Source: Liquidambar formosana (Eukaryota; Streptophyta; Magnoliopsida; Saxifragales; Altingiaceae). From it: a stretch of DNA of 64,000 nt. The stretch's first letter is position 1. Each line of letters opens with the position of its first letter. The translations under genes were made by a program, and so were the position numbers. The stretch lies in assembly GCA_039720395.1 (NCBI GenBank), contig CM077831.1:13483803-13547802 (forward strand), read 5' to 3'. This document shows, piece after piece, positions 43,201 to 54,578 of this stretch. The notes under the pieces were generated by a model. It was not told the origin of the DNA. It was given only the letters and a program-made list of their open reading frames with translations, and made no database searches.

Positions 43201-46200
43201 ATCTACATAAACAAAGAATTAGATTTCATTTTTATCCATAATGATTGGGTCTTTAATCATATGGTACCTCCCACTATTTTATCAAATTCCATACACCCTC
43301 TAATGGAATTCGGGAATCTCATTCCTAATGGGGATTGGGGTCCCACTGTGACCTAGAAGCCTCACATGTTAGTTTCTTGGCTTCTAACCCACAATAAGAA
43401 GACAACTCTTTGTCTATTGCTTCATAAGCAAGTTCCAATCGTTTTGCCTCTAGGGAACATACACCTCACATGTTAGTTTCTTGGAATACTTCCCTAGTTA
43501 AGTTAAACCCATCATTCACACAGGTATGTTTCGCCAAATATATACCTCACATGTTAGTTTCTTGGTATATACCAGTTTAGGCACCCCATGATATCTCATA
43601 TGTGATAGTTTCAAGTAATGTCTTTAACATGGGTAGCTCCTACATGTCTGCAGCCAGGTACCCACATTAAGGGACGTTAGATGATCCTATAATGATGGAA
43701 GGCAATGCAGAATTCATTCCCCAATGACTTCTCCATTTTCAACTTAATATTAAATAAGAGGGGTTTTAAAGGGTCTCATCAAATTAACATGCATCCTATG
43801 TATCAAAATTTAAATATATAAATTATGCTATTTATAGTTGTACATCTCATGCTATTATAAATCATACATCGCATGCTATTATATATCAACATATATAAAG
43901 TACCATATTTTGATATTAGTCCCTAAGTGAATAGGTAACATATACCAAACTATAGTATTGGAGCTAATACAATTATCTCATAAATTAAAGCTCCCACTAT
44001 GATGATTATGGACTTTGAAAGGATTCAATCCAAGCCAATAGATTGAATCCAAGGTCTAAGGTGGGTGTAGGTGATCGTAAAATAAACCATTCGTAACATG
44101 CATGCTTTCTTGAAAAACTTCTCTAAGCTTTCAAGTCCTTCAATCTGCTCCCTTGGCTTGATGGTCTCCACCATTGGCTTGTTGGTCTCCACCATTGGCT
44201 TGTTGGGCTCCATCATACTCCTTTGGGTCCACTATGCTCCTTAGTGCGCTCTCGATTACATAACATTTACATAATATATAGAAAGGGATACATAAGGGGA
44301 ATGTGGGGTACATAAGAGAATGATAGAGAGAGAGGGAAGGTGGCATGCAAGCCCCAAATAATAAATTACATCACCATAATAAAATTACAACTCTTGAAAA
44401 ATTATTACAACCCATTCATAAGATGGCCAATCACAATTGGTTTAAGGGGTATAGTCCATAATCATCATCCAAACACATACATACAATCTCATTGCATAAT
44501 GTAAAGAAAAACTGTAAGCATTAAAACATATGGGCATTATGGTAATTCTCTTGAATGATTTACATTAATCTCATTAATGCATCCTAATCTTATTAGGTTT
44601 AAACAAAAATATCCAGAATTAAATAAAGTCTTAACATTTAAAGACATTTAGTTTCAATTAATCAAATTAATAGAAACATATAAAGTTTCCTAAAATAACT
44701 CTAATATCCAATATTAGGGTTTCCTTATTTAAACAAAACAATTTCATTTAATTAAGAATTTCCAGATTTTAATTTAATCCCCAATTGTATTTTAAACCAT
44801 TTAAAACATTATAAAATTAATCAATATTAATTAAATAATTAACATGGGAATTAAATAAAATCAATTAAATGATGAATTAGTGTATTAGGGTTTCCTAAAA
44901 CCCTAAACCCTAAATGCATAACCCTAAACCCTAAATGCAAGCCCTAATCATTAAATGCCTTATGATTGGTCATTTAATGTCCAATCATTAAAACCCTAGG
45001 TTCATACGGTATTTAATAAAAGGGATTAGGGTTTAATTAATGCCAAATAGGGTATTTATTACCCTTAATTAATTACACTAATTAGGGTTATCAAAACCCT
45101 AACCCTAGACATCATTAATGGTATTAATTATGCCCTAACAATTAATAACCATGATTGGTCATTTAATGACCAATCATTAACTCTTAATTAAGGTAATTAA
45201 TACTCCAATTAGGGTTTTAATTAATGCCATAATGAAATTAGGGTTTCATCATTAACTCAAAATTAGGGTTTCATCCTTAACTCTATGCAGCCGTCACTAC
45301 CAGGGGGCTGCCTGAGCTAGGCTAGGCTGCCATGGCCACCAACGGCTGTGGGAGGCCATGGCCAGCCAAGGGAGAGGACTACAGGGGTGTGGGACAAGCC
45401 CTTGGACACATGAGAAGAGGTGGAAGTGGCTGCCATCATCAAGAACAGTTAGGGTTTCCAAAACCCATTGCTGGAGCCATTGTTGCAGACCTTCAAGGTC
45501 ACAATAGCTTCTAAAACCTTATCAATTCGACTCCTCCATTGAAACCAGCTTTTGTATCATGTCCCTACATGAAATACTAAGCTAATAGAAGAGGTTTGGA
45601 TGATCAAATCATCACCAATTGTTCTAAACAATTAAAACAACAGTAGGCTGCCCAGAAATTTACAGCATACTGTCCATTGTCAGAAATTGATTTAAAACCC
45701 AGCAAGATGAATGAATTAGGCTACCAAACGAATTTTCCCAGTATCCTACATGTCTTAGGAAACTAATGCAATTGGTTTCATGCAATTTGGAGTTCCCTAA
45801 CTCAAGTTCTAATCAAAACTCCATTGATGACTTTTCTGCAGAGAAAATCTGCTATGCTGTTCATGAAAAATTTTCAAACTTTTTGAATCTTTTTCCATCA
45901 AAACCTTTTTGAAACTTAAAGAAAATCATATACACATGATATGTAATGATCTTACAATGATCTTCCATCATAAATACAGCAGCTTTAATTAGAATTAATT
46001 GCAAGAACCTTAGGGTTCTAAAACCCAGATTCAGCCTCCATGGTGTTCTTCTCCTTCTTCCTTCTGTTCCAGCATCTTAATCCAATTATGATGCATCTAA
46101 ATGCTTGGGAACCTTTCCCTACCATGTCTAGAACATAACCCAAGTGGTGGCAACCATTGCCATGCCTTTGATCTCCATCAATAACTCAAAGTTGTGGCTA

Positions 46201-46684
46201 TTGCATCATTCCCGAGCAAAACTGTCTTTCCAGACAGCCTGTAGTAAAAAATTCATAACTTTCACTACAGAACTCGGATTGATGCACCGTTTGTTGGGTT
46301 GGAAAGCTTATTCAAAGAGCTTTCTAACCATATATGGCTCGAAAATTTTGGAGAAGAACTCTGAATTCGGTAGGCAAAACAAGATGACGGTTTTTCATGG
46401 CAACCATGAAAACTGTTCATAACAGTTTTATAAAACCCTAGTTTCCTTATTCTTCTTCTCCAAACTCAAACCCTATGCAACCTATTGCATCCATGGATAC
46501 ACTTAACCATCAATTAGAAGAGGAGTAGAAGAGAATTGACCTAGGGTTCCAAACCCTAGGTTCAGCCATGGAGGAAAACCAATTATGCAGAAAAAATTTT
46601 CCAGATTTTTGAATCATTCAACTACACCATAATTACCAGCCCATATGTATTTTGTATTATGCATAATCATGGCTCTGATACCAC
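40296..46684 (-). mobile_element. Degraded interior of the copia element
   Basis: It is 6.4 kb with no reading frame of useful length. On the minus strand a remnant of the RT motif (YIDDI-like, about 41150-41190) is recognisable, and fragments typical of copia pol surround it. The gag side (44000-46600) is non-coding AT-rich DNA with CCCTAAA-type motifs near 44897-44935 and a 24-bp repeat (CCACCATTGGCTTGTTGG) at about 44165-44205. The PBS for initiator tRNA-Met (TGGTATCAGAGCC, minus) is at 46666-46683. Confidence 0.8.
43350..43650. repeat. Three stem-loops with an identical 17-nt loop (and a degenerate fourth)
   Basis: The loop TCACATGTTAGTTTCTT occurs three times (about 43362, 43467 and 43547), always closed by CC/GG. 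The stems differ but pair: TAGAAGCC/GGCTTCTA, CTAGGGAA/TTCCCTAG (outer part) and TATATACC/GGTATATA. A weaker fourth unit at about 43587-43634 has CCCATG/CATGGG around a related loop. It lies in non-coding copia DNA. Confidence 0.8.
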
Positions 46685-46791
46685 TGTTGGGAATCGAACA
46701 AGAGGGAAAAATACAAAGTGCGGAATATAAAAATTTTTCCTACGATTCCCAATCCCATGAATCTAACTATGCATAACACAAAAACAAACCC
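46685..46791 (-). mobile_element. First 107 bp of the copia 5' LTR, cut off
   Basis: It begins right after the PBS, then switches at AACCC (46787-46791) into E1 gag sequence homologous to 37688 onward. AACCC is also present just before 37688, so the join has 5 bp of microhomology. It carries CCCAATCCCATG where the LTRs at 38644 and 47748 carry CCACAGCCCATG, so it is the true second LTR. Confidence 0.85.
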
Positions 46792-47255
46792 ATTCCATTA
46801 AACTTTTCTAATTCGGGCATCTTGAATTGTAGTGGAATACGAGCTTGAGGAAACAAAGATAGGGTACGTACATCCACCATGTCATCTGTCCTACGGATTC
46901 CCTTTATAGTTCTCTCCAAGGCTTCTACCTTGCTAGCCAACACAGAGTCTGTATCTGAGGTCTTCCCCTTACTTCCCCCTTCTAGGTTAAAAACTTCAGG
47001 TGATTCATTCCCTTTGGGCTGAGTGCTTCCCCCATCATTGGTCTTAGTGCCTTCTCCAGACTGGGTCCCATTTTCGGTGTTATCCCCCGGGGTACGGTCA
47101 TTATTCTGTTCGGGTTCGGACATCTTATGTTGGATATCTTGGGCCATTTTCAATGCTCTCTCGGATACATCAGTGGTGTAATCAAGTTTGGTCATGATAG
47201 CCTTCAAACAAGTCTCAACATCAAAACCCCCTTCACTAGTTGCTTCATCGGCCAT
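46792..47255 (-). pseudogene. Duplicated N-terminal piece of E1 gag
   Basis: This is open from ATG at 47255 through the Ser/Gly/Thr-rich linker to MPELEKFNGMG, where it runs into the copia LTR fragment and ends at 46767. It keeps Gln where the main copy has a TAG, so the nonsense change in the main copy is younger than the duplication or was allelic. Confidence 0.85.
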
Positions 47256-47747
47256 ATTTGACTGGTTGGTGGAATCAATCTTCACTAAGCGCCCTTGCTA
47301 GTCGCGGATCCAAGCCAGTACGTCCTCTCACTCCTCTAAGAAAGGGAACAATCAGTCTCTCATCCTAAGGGTATGTCCTAGGCTTCCATATTTGTCTCAA
47401 TGACTTCACATCATGTATACTCAATTAGTCCCTTTTAATCCAATCACCTTTGCAAGGGTCATGGGCGAAAGGTACGTATTAAGGATATAGGGTGCAAAGG
47501 TCCTCTATTAATTTTTCCATTAAGCACATCACAAACACGGTCATGATATCATTACAAACAATGTGGGTGCATAAGGGTGAAACCATAGTGTCCTACAAGT
47601 CTGTCTATATGGACTAATGATAAGGGTAGGCTGGGGTCCTTCACTTGCTTGAGCAATCTTTATACCTAACCACATGTGGCATCAGGAACGCCGCGTGGGT
47701 CCAGCAGTACGTGATTAACTCATTTAATATACCCAAGGGTACTTGGC

Positions 47748-49399
47748 TGTTGGGAATCGAACAAGAGGGAAAAATACAAAGTGCGGAATATAAAAATTTT
47801 TCCTACGATTCCACAGCCCATGAATCTAACTATGCATAACACAAAAACAAACCCTAACTGGTTAGAACACTTACAGAATTTTTGTCTTCTCCTTTTTGCT
47901 CCAAGCTTTGATTCCGGACAGCGGTGAATGAGCAGCCCAAGTGTGCTGCCTCCAACGGTATCCACACCTAGCTAGAGCTTCATGTCCTTTCTTTCTTCTT
48001 CCTTGTTGTTGCTAGAGGTGGAGAAGAGAGAGAGAGAGAGAAGAGAGCCTCCAAGGGGCTGGACGGCTAGGGTTTATTGTGCAAGCCTCTTATGCCATGT
48101 CACACATAAGTGTGACTTATATAGGCAGCCCACTAAAGGGGGCTGGCCATGGGGAAGAAACCCTAATAGGGTTATGTGTAATTACTCTTAATTGCACATT
48201 AACCCCTATTATTTGTATCAAATACAAATAGGCCTATAAAGAACTATTCTTTATTCACTAAAACCCTTTCTCTCATAGACTTTAAAGCCCTTCTTGCATG
48301 ATCAGTGTGTGACCCATTGGGTTCACATCATTAAGTAGTAGGAATAGCACAAGGTGTGCACAATGGAACTCTTTCCATTTAGGGTCTAATTGGAACTCCT
48401 TCCAATTCCCTAATTGATTATAACTCACTTATATCAATTAGGGCTTCTACTAACCATGAGTAACACCTAGCATATGGCTCATGGTGTGGTCCTTAATGAG
48501 GTGAATAGTCATTTACAAAGAACCCTTCTGTTATAGTTTATAGGTTACAATTGCATCCTTCCTTCAACACAATGTCTCCAATTAAACTAATAGGACATGG
48601 AAGTCTGTCAAGTCCCTAGTTCAATTACTTTATACTCATTCATAGATATCAACTCATTGATGAACTCATGAAACTCTTTTCATATTCATCCTACCATGGC
48701 CATGGATTTAATGAGTTATATTATGAATGCTATATGAGACATTCTCTCTCTTTTTCCTGAGAGTGATGGATCCCTTGTTGATTACTCACATGCCTTCATA
48801 CACATAGCAGTAGGGCCAATGAACACCTTTGCAGACCCCTGAATAGGATCTGCACTTAGTGTTATCAAACTTATAAAGCTACATGCATAAGACAACTATG
48901 GTGTCTCAGGTCTAAGGATTACTTGTACCACTATAACAATGAGAAACTGATTGACAGGCAGGAAAAACTCCATTCAGTTTATCTCATATCTTTGGTCACA
49001 TTCAGTGTACCTATTCTCGTAATAGGCACCCACTTGTTGGTTGTAGTGTCTCCACACAAATAGCTTGAGACTAGCTATCCTCCTATAGAGTCAACCTAAC
49101 AAGTGCTAGTCCTATGGTTCATAACTGTCCATCATAGTGAACCTTCAACTAGGAATGCTTTAGGAGTTTAGTACAGAGATATATCTATAGTCTCAAAATT
49201 ACAACTCTTTGTAATTCCATATTCTCAACTCTAACTCCATGGACATATTATGTAAATATAAATGATGCATATAAACATAATAGAATAAGCCCTTTTATTA
49301 AATCAATAATAAATGTGACATACATAAATGAAATCAAATGATTGTTCCTAATCCCTAAACAATCATCTCTATGATTGGCTCTAGGGCATAATCCTAACA
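47748..49399 (-). mobile_element. Copia solo LTR with intact TTGGC target duplication
   Basis: It is a 1,652-bp near-identical copy of 38644-40295, flanked by TTGGC at 47743-47747 and 49400-49404. It carries the left-LTR-type variant near its left end, as expected if formed by recombination between the two LTRs of a full copia copy. Confidence 0.85.
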
Positions 49400-49404
49400 T
49401 TGGC

Positions 49405-49647
49405 AAGAGAGGTTGAGAGCTTTCGCCCCAACTCATGGAATCAGGAAAACCAAGGTTGAGGCTAGGCCCGTCAGTGGCAAGGGACATCGATCCTAACATG
49501 CAAGAGTTTGTGCACACAATGCAATAAATGAAAGCACACAATCAAGCGAATGCAATGTGATTGATTTTAATTAAACAAAAGAAATTAACTTAGCCCAATC
49601 AAATTGTATAGAGTCTAGCCCACAAATCCCCAGCGGAGTCGCCAGTC
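49405..49647 (-). other. E1 leader (PBS-proximal) and primer binding site
   Basis: The PBS (minus) is TGGCGACTCCGCTGGGGA at 49627-49644, three bases from the LTR. From memory this is the tRNA-Arg type site of Ogre elements; it differs from E2's by one base. The remainder is untranslated leader homologous to 63600-63820. Confidence 0.75.
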
Positions 49648-51050
49648 TGTGAACCCCGGAAATTGGGCCCACATTAGGGGTTGGCGAAAAGATTCGGTTT
49701 GGTTTGAAAAAAGGAAAAGGAGTCGCCACCTTATTTTTTAAAGGAAACAAAGAAAACCCTAAAAAACAGTTTTGTTTTAGGAAAACAAAATAATGACTCC
49801 ACGTTTAAAAATGGTAAGGCAAATGATCTTTTGGAAACCAGAGAAATCGGGGATTCGGAGGCTAAGTTACGATATGGGAAGGTTCTAGGCAAAGCCTATA
49901 GGCACCCATATCGCCCTAAACGGTCTCTTAATTTAATTGGGCTAAATCAAAGTCTTAATCACACACAAATCAACAGTTATCATCACAAGACAGCATGCAT
50001 ATCATTCATTCATTCATCCATATAATCAAGTAGATCAAAGAAAAACAGAAAAAAGAAAGAGGGGGAGGAGAAAACCTAGGATACTTAGTATCCTAGGGCG
50101 GACTGGAACCTCACGAAGAGCGCCTACGTACTATGTATGGAAATACATGGATCAAAGTCCACGTAGTTCGAAAGGGAATAGGGTTATAACCTAATCAAGG
50201 CCTATGGTAAACCCTAAGTTTCCTTTCAAGTAAAACATGGTAAGTTTCCAAAATAAATGATTCTCAAAAGATTTTTGGTAAATATGGAATTCGATAAAGA
50301 TGGAAACTTTGATTTGAAAAGTATTTGTTATTGAAAGGAAACTATAAGGATTGCCATGTTCCCCTATTAGGAAATAACCCTAGGAGGGAGAAAAGGAAAG
50401 TTTCAAAGGAAGGAAAGAATGGTGAATTGGGGCACCCTCATACCCTACTTACCTTAAGCGAAAGCAACCTGTCAAAGTAACCACCCTATTGCATAGGGTA
50501 ATTACCTTATTTGTAAGATTTCACCTTACAATAGCCAAAATAACCACCCCACATTGGTGGGGTAGTTGCACCTGTTGTACCTGTCAAAGCACCTGCAATT
50601 TCCATGCAAAGAAAACCAAAAATACCAACCAACTAGGCTAGATTCCAAATCAAGCCATTATCATGCTTAAACATAAGCAAACACATGCTCAAAATATCAT
50701 ATCAAGGACAAATAACAGATTTGGACAGAATTGAAATAAGGCTTAAAATCAACCACAAGTCATGCAACAACATGAATCATGAGCTAACTAAAACCCTAAT
50801 TCAACCCTACATGCAATGACATGCAAAAAACCCTAAAATCAACTATATGAATGCTAGAAATATCATAGTTACCTACTATGGAACACATATGCAGCAACTA
50901 TGAAGAAAAAAACAGAGAAAATCCCTAACCAAACATGCTATATGCAATCAAACCCACACAAGGATGATAAAAACCCTAGAATCACAATGGTGCATAAAAT
51001 CACATGAAATAACCTTCTAACATACTAGTCAGCCCATGAATATGATCCTA

Positions 51051-51596
51051 AACATGCATACTAGCTAATAGAAGCAGCAAAACACAATAAAAACACAAGC
51101 TTTAATATGCAAAAGAGTTATTTCATGCAGAAAACCAATTTCAGCACCTAAGAAACCCTAAAGTCCCAAACATGCAGTAAATCACATGGAATAGCATCCT
51201 AGCATACTAAACAGCCCATGAATATGATCCTAAACATGCATACAAGCTAATAGAAGCAGCAAAACACAATAAAAACACAAGCTTTAATATGCAAAAGAGT
51301 TATTTCATGCAGAAAACCAATTTCAGCACCTAAGAAACCCTAAAGTCCCAAACATGCAGTAAATCACATGGAATAGCATCCTAGCATACTAAACAGCCCA
51401 TGAATATGATCCTAAACATGCATACAAGCTAATAGAAGCAGCAAAACACAATAAAAACACAAGCTTTAATATGCAAAAGAGTTATTTCATGCAGAAAACC
51501 AATTTCAGCACCTAAGAAACCCTAAAGTCCCAAACATGCAGTAAATCACATGGAATAGCATCCTAGCATACTAAACAGCCCATAAACATTATCCTA
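51051..51596. repeat. 182-bp tandem repeat inside E1's 5' LTR (three copies plus a partial)
   Basis: Anchors AACATGCATA or AACATG at 51051, 51233 and 51415. The units contain TTTCATGCAGAAAACC and end with a diverged partial copy at about 51597. One unit more than in the 3' LTR. Confidence 0.85.
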
Positions 51597-52142
51597 ACCA
51601 TGCATACATACCAATGGAAGCAACAAAACATGATAAAAATATAAGCTTTAATATGCCATCATCTTATTCCATGCAAAACCCTAACTTTAAAAGAGAGAAG
51701 AGGAGGAAGGGGATATACCTATGGTGAAGTATCCTCTTGCTACTGTAGAGAGTCCTCCTTCCTCTTATGCACTGCTGGGGATTCCTTCCTTCAAGCCTTC
51801 TTTCACACTCTCTCACTCAATGTTTAGGTTAAACTACCCTAAGGATGGCTGCCATAGCCTCCAAGTCTCACACATGCCTCCAAGTCCCTCCCAAGTGCCC
51901 CCCTAAGTGCCTCCAAGTGCCTCCCCTATTGCTGAAGTATAAGGGGGTATTTATAGGGATTGAGGGAAAACCCTCAATGGTTGGGATTAAAACCCTAGGG
52001 ATTGATCCAAGGGCTCTTAGAGGTTCCCTTGGGGCTCAAGTAGGTCAAATAGGGTTGAAATTATGGTTAAATGGCGGCTGGAGGCGTGCAAATCCGAGAA
52101 AATAGGATGGGAGCCGCGTCAAAGCTCAAAATAGGAAAGTGG

Positions 52143-52222
52143 CTCGGGTGACCACCTGGGCCCAGGCAGCTAGCAGCCTGGGCCCAGGCGGCTAGCCGCC
52201 CAGGCATAGGTGGTCACCCGAG
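52143..52222. promoter_or_regulatory. GC-rich palindrome in E1's 5' LTR
   Basis: Counterpart of 23691-23770, with a few base differences in the first inner arm (CCCAGGCAGC here versus GCTGGGCGGC). The outer arms CTCGGGTGACCACCT and AGGTGGTCACCCGAG are unchanged apart from the loop side. Confidence 0.75.
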
Positions 52223-52971
52223 GCCCTGTCAGCTTATGCCTATATTTGACCCTTTCGGCTTCCAAATGTGTTTCAGGGCTCAAATCAACTCCGATTTTGA
52301 CGAAACGAAAGCCAAAACGACCGTGTTTCGAAGGGGAATGTAATTTGAGTCACTTGAGGGCAAGAAACCCTAGCCATGGCTGCATGGTTGGGTCCTACAA
52401 AGGTGGTTAACCGCTATGTCTCACCATTGCTTAGCTTAGGTATGCACATAGGGTCGCACCGAATGCTTTCCAATTCGAAATTCAACCTCCCTAAACACAT
52501 TTGGGGATGAAATTAAGACCAATCAAGGTCAAATGAGTAGTCATAGAGTGAAAATCATGAACCAATTCGGGCTAACCCGAAGTAGGTCTCTTAACCAACC
52601 TGAGCCATATTGAGCCATTTTAATCCCGAACCATCAATTCATCAAATTGAACCCATAAATACCTCAAATACAACCATATAAACTCCAATTGGCAACTTGG
52701 AGATCATTTCAAGGTCAAATGGAAAGTTTGTGATCAAAAAGACGATTATGCCCCTCAAGTCACAAAGGTTCTTATTAACCCTCAAGATCAACTCCAAATC
52801 GAACCAAAATTCATACACACCATCCTTAGGACCCTGGAAACTTAATGCAAAAGACTAGACTCAAAAAGGAAACAAAAAGACACATGCAATGACAAACCCT
52901 GGCTAAGGTGACAAAAATGGGGTGTGACAGAGGGGAGCCTTCTAACTCACCTATTTTCATTGACAATAATT

Positions 52972-54258
52972 ATGGAAGCCTTGGATGGGTTCTTAAGAAG
53001 GTTTTTGGCAGTCATGGTGGCCAAAGACAAAACTGAGTTTAAGCGCTTCGGCTTGGAACCATTGCTCTCTATAAGGCACGTGAAGCTCGAGACGACCCTT
53101 CTCACTGCTGCTACATACTTCTGGGATCCTCAAATCCATGTCTTTCGATTTAATTATGAAGAATTATGCCCAACCATGGAGGAATTCTGTGCTTTATTTG
53201 GAGTTTCGCCCGCAGGGCCATTCATTCTTCCTACACCTCGCTCTGATTACCTTGCTTCCTTCTCGGATTTTCTTGGCATTCTTCAAAGCGATGCAACGAT
53301 CTTCGTCAAGGACCATATGGTGGACTTAATGAAGTTAGCAACCTCATTCTTGGCTCATGATAGCGAAGGTATTCTGACTTTTACCCCTCAAATTCAGCGT
53401 GCACTTGCTTTCTGTTTAATTGGTCGCTTTCTCATCTCCACCGGCACTCTTTAAGCCCTTGTTCAAATATGTGAGTTGGTTGCCCCTCTTCTCAAGCGAC
53501 ATAACATCGTTCCTCTGGTACTAGCTGAAACCTTGAATGGTTTAGACAAAGTTCGTGGCAACCCCAAAGCGCCTTTAGAAGGTAGCCCCTTTTTACTGCA
53601 AATGTGGCTACTCGAGCGCTTGAATTTTCTATCTCCCACCTCTATCACTCCATACAAGCCCCAGCACTTCTGTCTACGCCGAGTTGAACTCCCAGGACCA
53701 TTCTCTTTACGAGATTGGTTGGGTTACTTCCACGCACTGTCATGGCGGAACATCAAATGGTACGTCTTCACATGGGGGTGTAAAGAGCAGGTACTTTTTC
53801 AAACCTCGGGGTGTGCTTTTGTCAAACTCACAGGACTGAGATCGACTTCCTTCTATTGGACTTCGAGAATTCTTCGCCAGATGGGCGCCATGCAAACCAT
53901 ACCATCCTTAACAGGACCTTGTTGCTCTGTGGAACCTGTCGGTCCTACCATAATCAAGTGGGTGAGGACTCGCTGGCCTACAGACCTGAAATTGACTCGG
54001 ATTGCCAACACTGAAGGACCTTTCGAGATGAGTAGAGAATATAAGCAATGGTTGAAGGATGATTTGGGCGAAAGGGAGACTTCTCGCCGAGAAAGAATTT
54101 ATGACCTTATCAAGGACACAAGACTTGGACTTTGCAGAGAAGACATTCTTGAAGCAGTGGAGGCATCCCATGACCATGACTTGCGAAAGAAAAGACGACT
54201 TGATAGAGAAAGACAGAAGACAAACAAACTGACTCTGAAGAAACTCAAGAGGACTTAA
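52972..54258 (+). pseudogene. DUF7745-type gene of E2, one stop codon
   Basis: It is exactly the same length as E1's gene (429 codons) with strong similarity throughout (TAATYFWDPQIHVFRFNYEE, FYWTSRILRQMGAMQTIP, the basic C-terminus). Codon 161 is TAA (53452-53454) where E1 has TAT. Its promoter is no longer adjacent: E1 was inserted 38 bp upstream of the start codon. The 5' leader between 52930 and 52971 is all that remains beside the gene. Confidence 0.85.
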
Positions 54259-54428
54259 AGACTCAAGGAATAGAATATCTATGGCATGTCGATAGTTCTT
54301 TTACTTAACACCAATAAATTGTTATGTCAAACAATTAGTTTCAAATGAATTGCCAATAATAATCTACTTTTGAGATTTTTCTGTGATTGTGCTGTTTGGA
54401 CCACACCCAATGTAACTTTATAGGCTGC

Positions 54429-54521
54429 CTACGTATCCCCGTTTTCTTTTTTTTTTTCTTTTTCTTTTTTTCTTCCTTTTTTTCTCTTTTTTTTTCTTTT
54501 TGGGGAATCAGGTCCTCGTAG
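54429..54521 (-). other. Purine-rich tract (minus strand) inside a CTACG/CGTAG stem in E2
   Basis: Same architecture as 30894-31023, with a shorter tract and CCCC/GGGG as the inner pair. It lies between the convergent stops of the DUF7745 gene and pol. Confidence 0.55.
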
Positions 54522-54578
54522 TTCTCATGCCTTAACTTTTGCCTAGGCAGCCCTTACAGGTTTTCAACCTAGCAAGCC

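Larger units (their letters stand above)
46792..49399 (-). repeat. 2,608-bp duplication of 37688-40295 (gag start, leader, copia LTR)
   Basis: The offset is a constant 9,104 bp and the copies are almost identical. The one difference I saw is CAG here versus TAG at 37957-37959. It contains the gag N-terminus (46792-47255), the leader to TTGGC at 47743-47747, and an LTR at 47748-49399 flanked on the right by TTGGC (49400-49404), that is, a solo LTR in its original target. Confidence 0.9.
21380..52929 (-). mobile_element. Inner Tat/Ogre-type Ty3/gypsy element E1, complete with both LTRs
   Basis: It is bounded by TGTGAACC and GGTGTGACA and flanked by GAGGG at 21375-21379 and 52930-52934. The LTRs are 3,098 and 3,282 bp. 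The total of 31.5 kb falls to about 20.8 kb after removing the copia DNA and duplication at 38644-49399. Gag-protease-pol runs on the minus strand and two accessory genes run on the plus strand. A PBS (49627-49644) and polypurine side are present. Gag-pol has several stops, two frameshifts and a deletion in RT, so E1 cannot move by itself. Confidence 0.9.
49648..52929 (-). mobile_element. 5' LTR of E1
   Basis: The 3,282-bp LTR is nearly identical to the 3' LTR apart from one extra 182-bp repeat. Landmarks are the CGATATGGG stem-loop (49870-49913), the CTACGT...ACGTAG stem (50124-50166), the splice-donor-like site (50433-50442), a TATA box (51948-51955) and the GC palindrome (52143-52222). High identity implies recent insertion relative to E2. 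Confidence 0.9.

Noticed and set aside
44880..44945. CCCTAAACCCTAAA telomere-like motifs
   Set aside because: There are only two short runs of two units amid many CCCTAA words in AT-rich plant DNA. This is not an interstitial telomere array. Telo-box activity is possible but unsupported.
45332..45514. Plus-strand reading frame starting MATNGCGRPWPAKG
   Set aside because: It is short, has odd composition, and lies in the non-coding leader side of the copia element. It has no homologous frame in other LTR or leader copies and no gene-like context.
49648..54258. Reading the LTR at 49648-52929 as shared between two tandem elements
   Set aside because: The GAGGG duplication at 21375 and 52930, and the split TATA/start-codon context, show a simple nested insertion.
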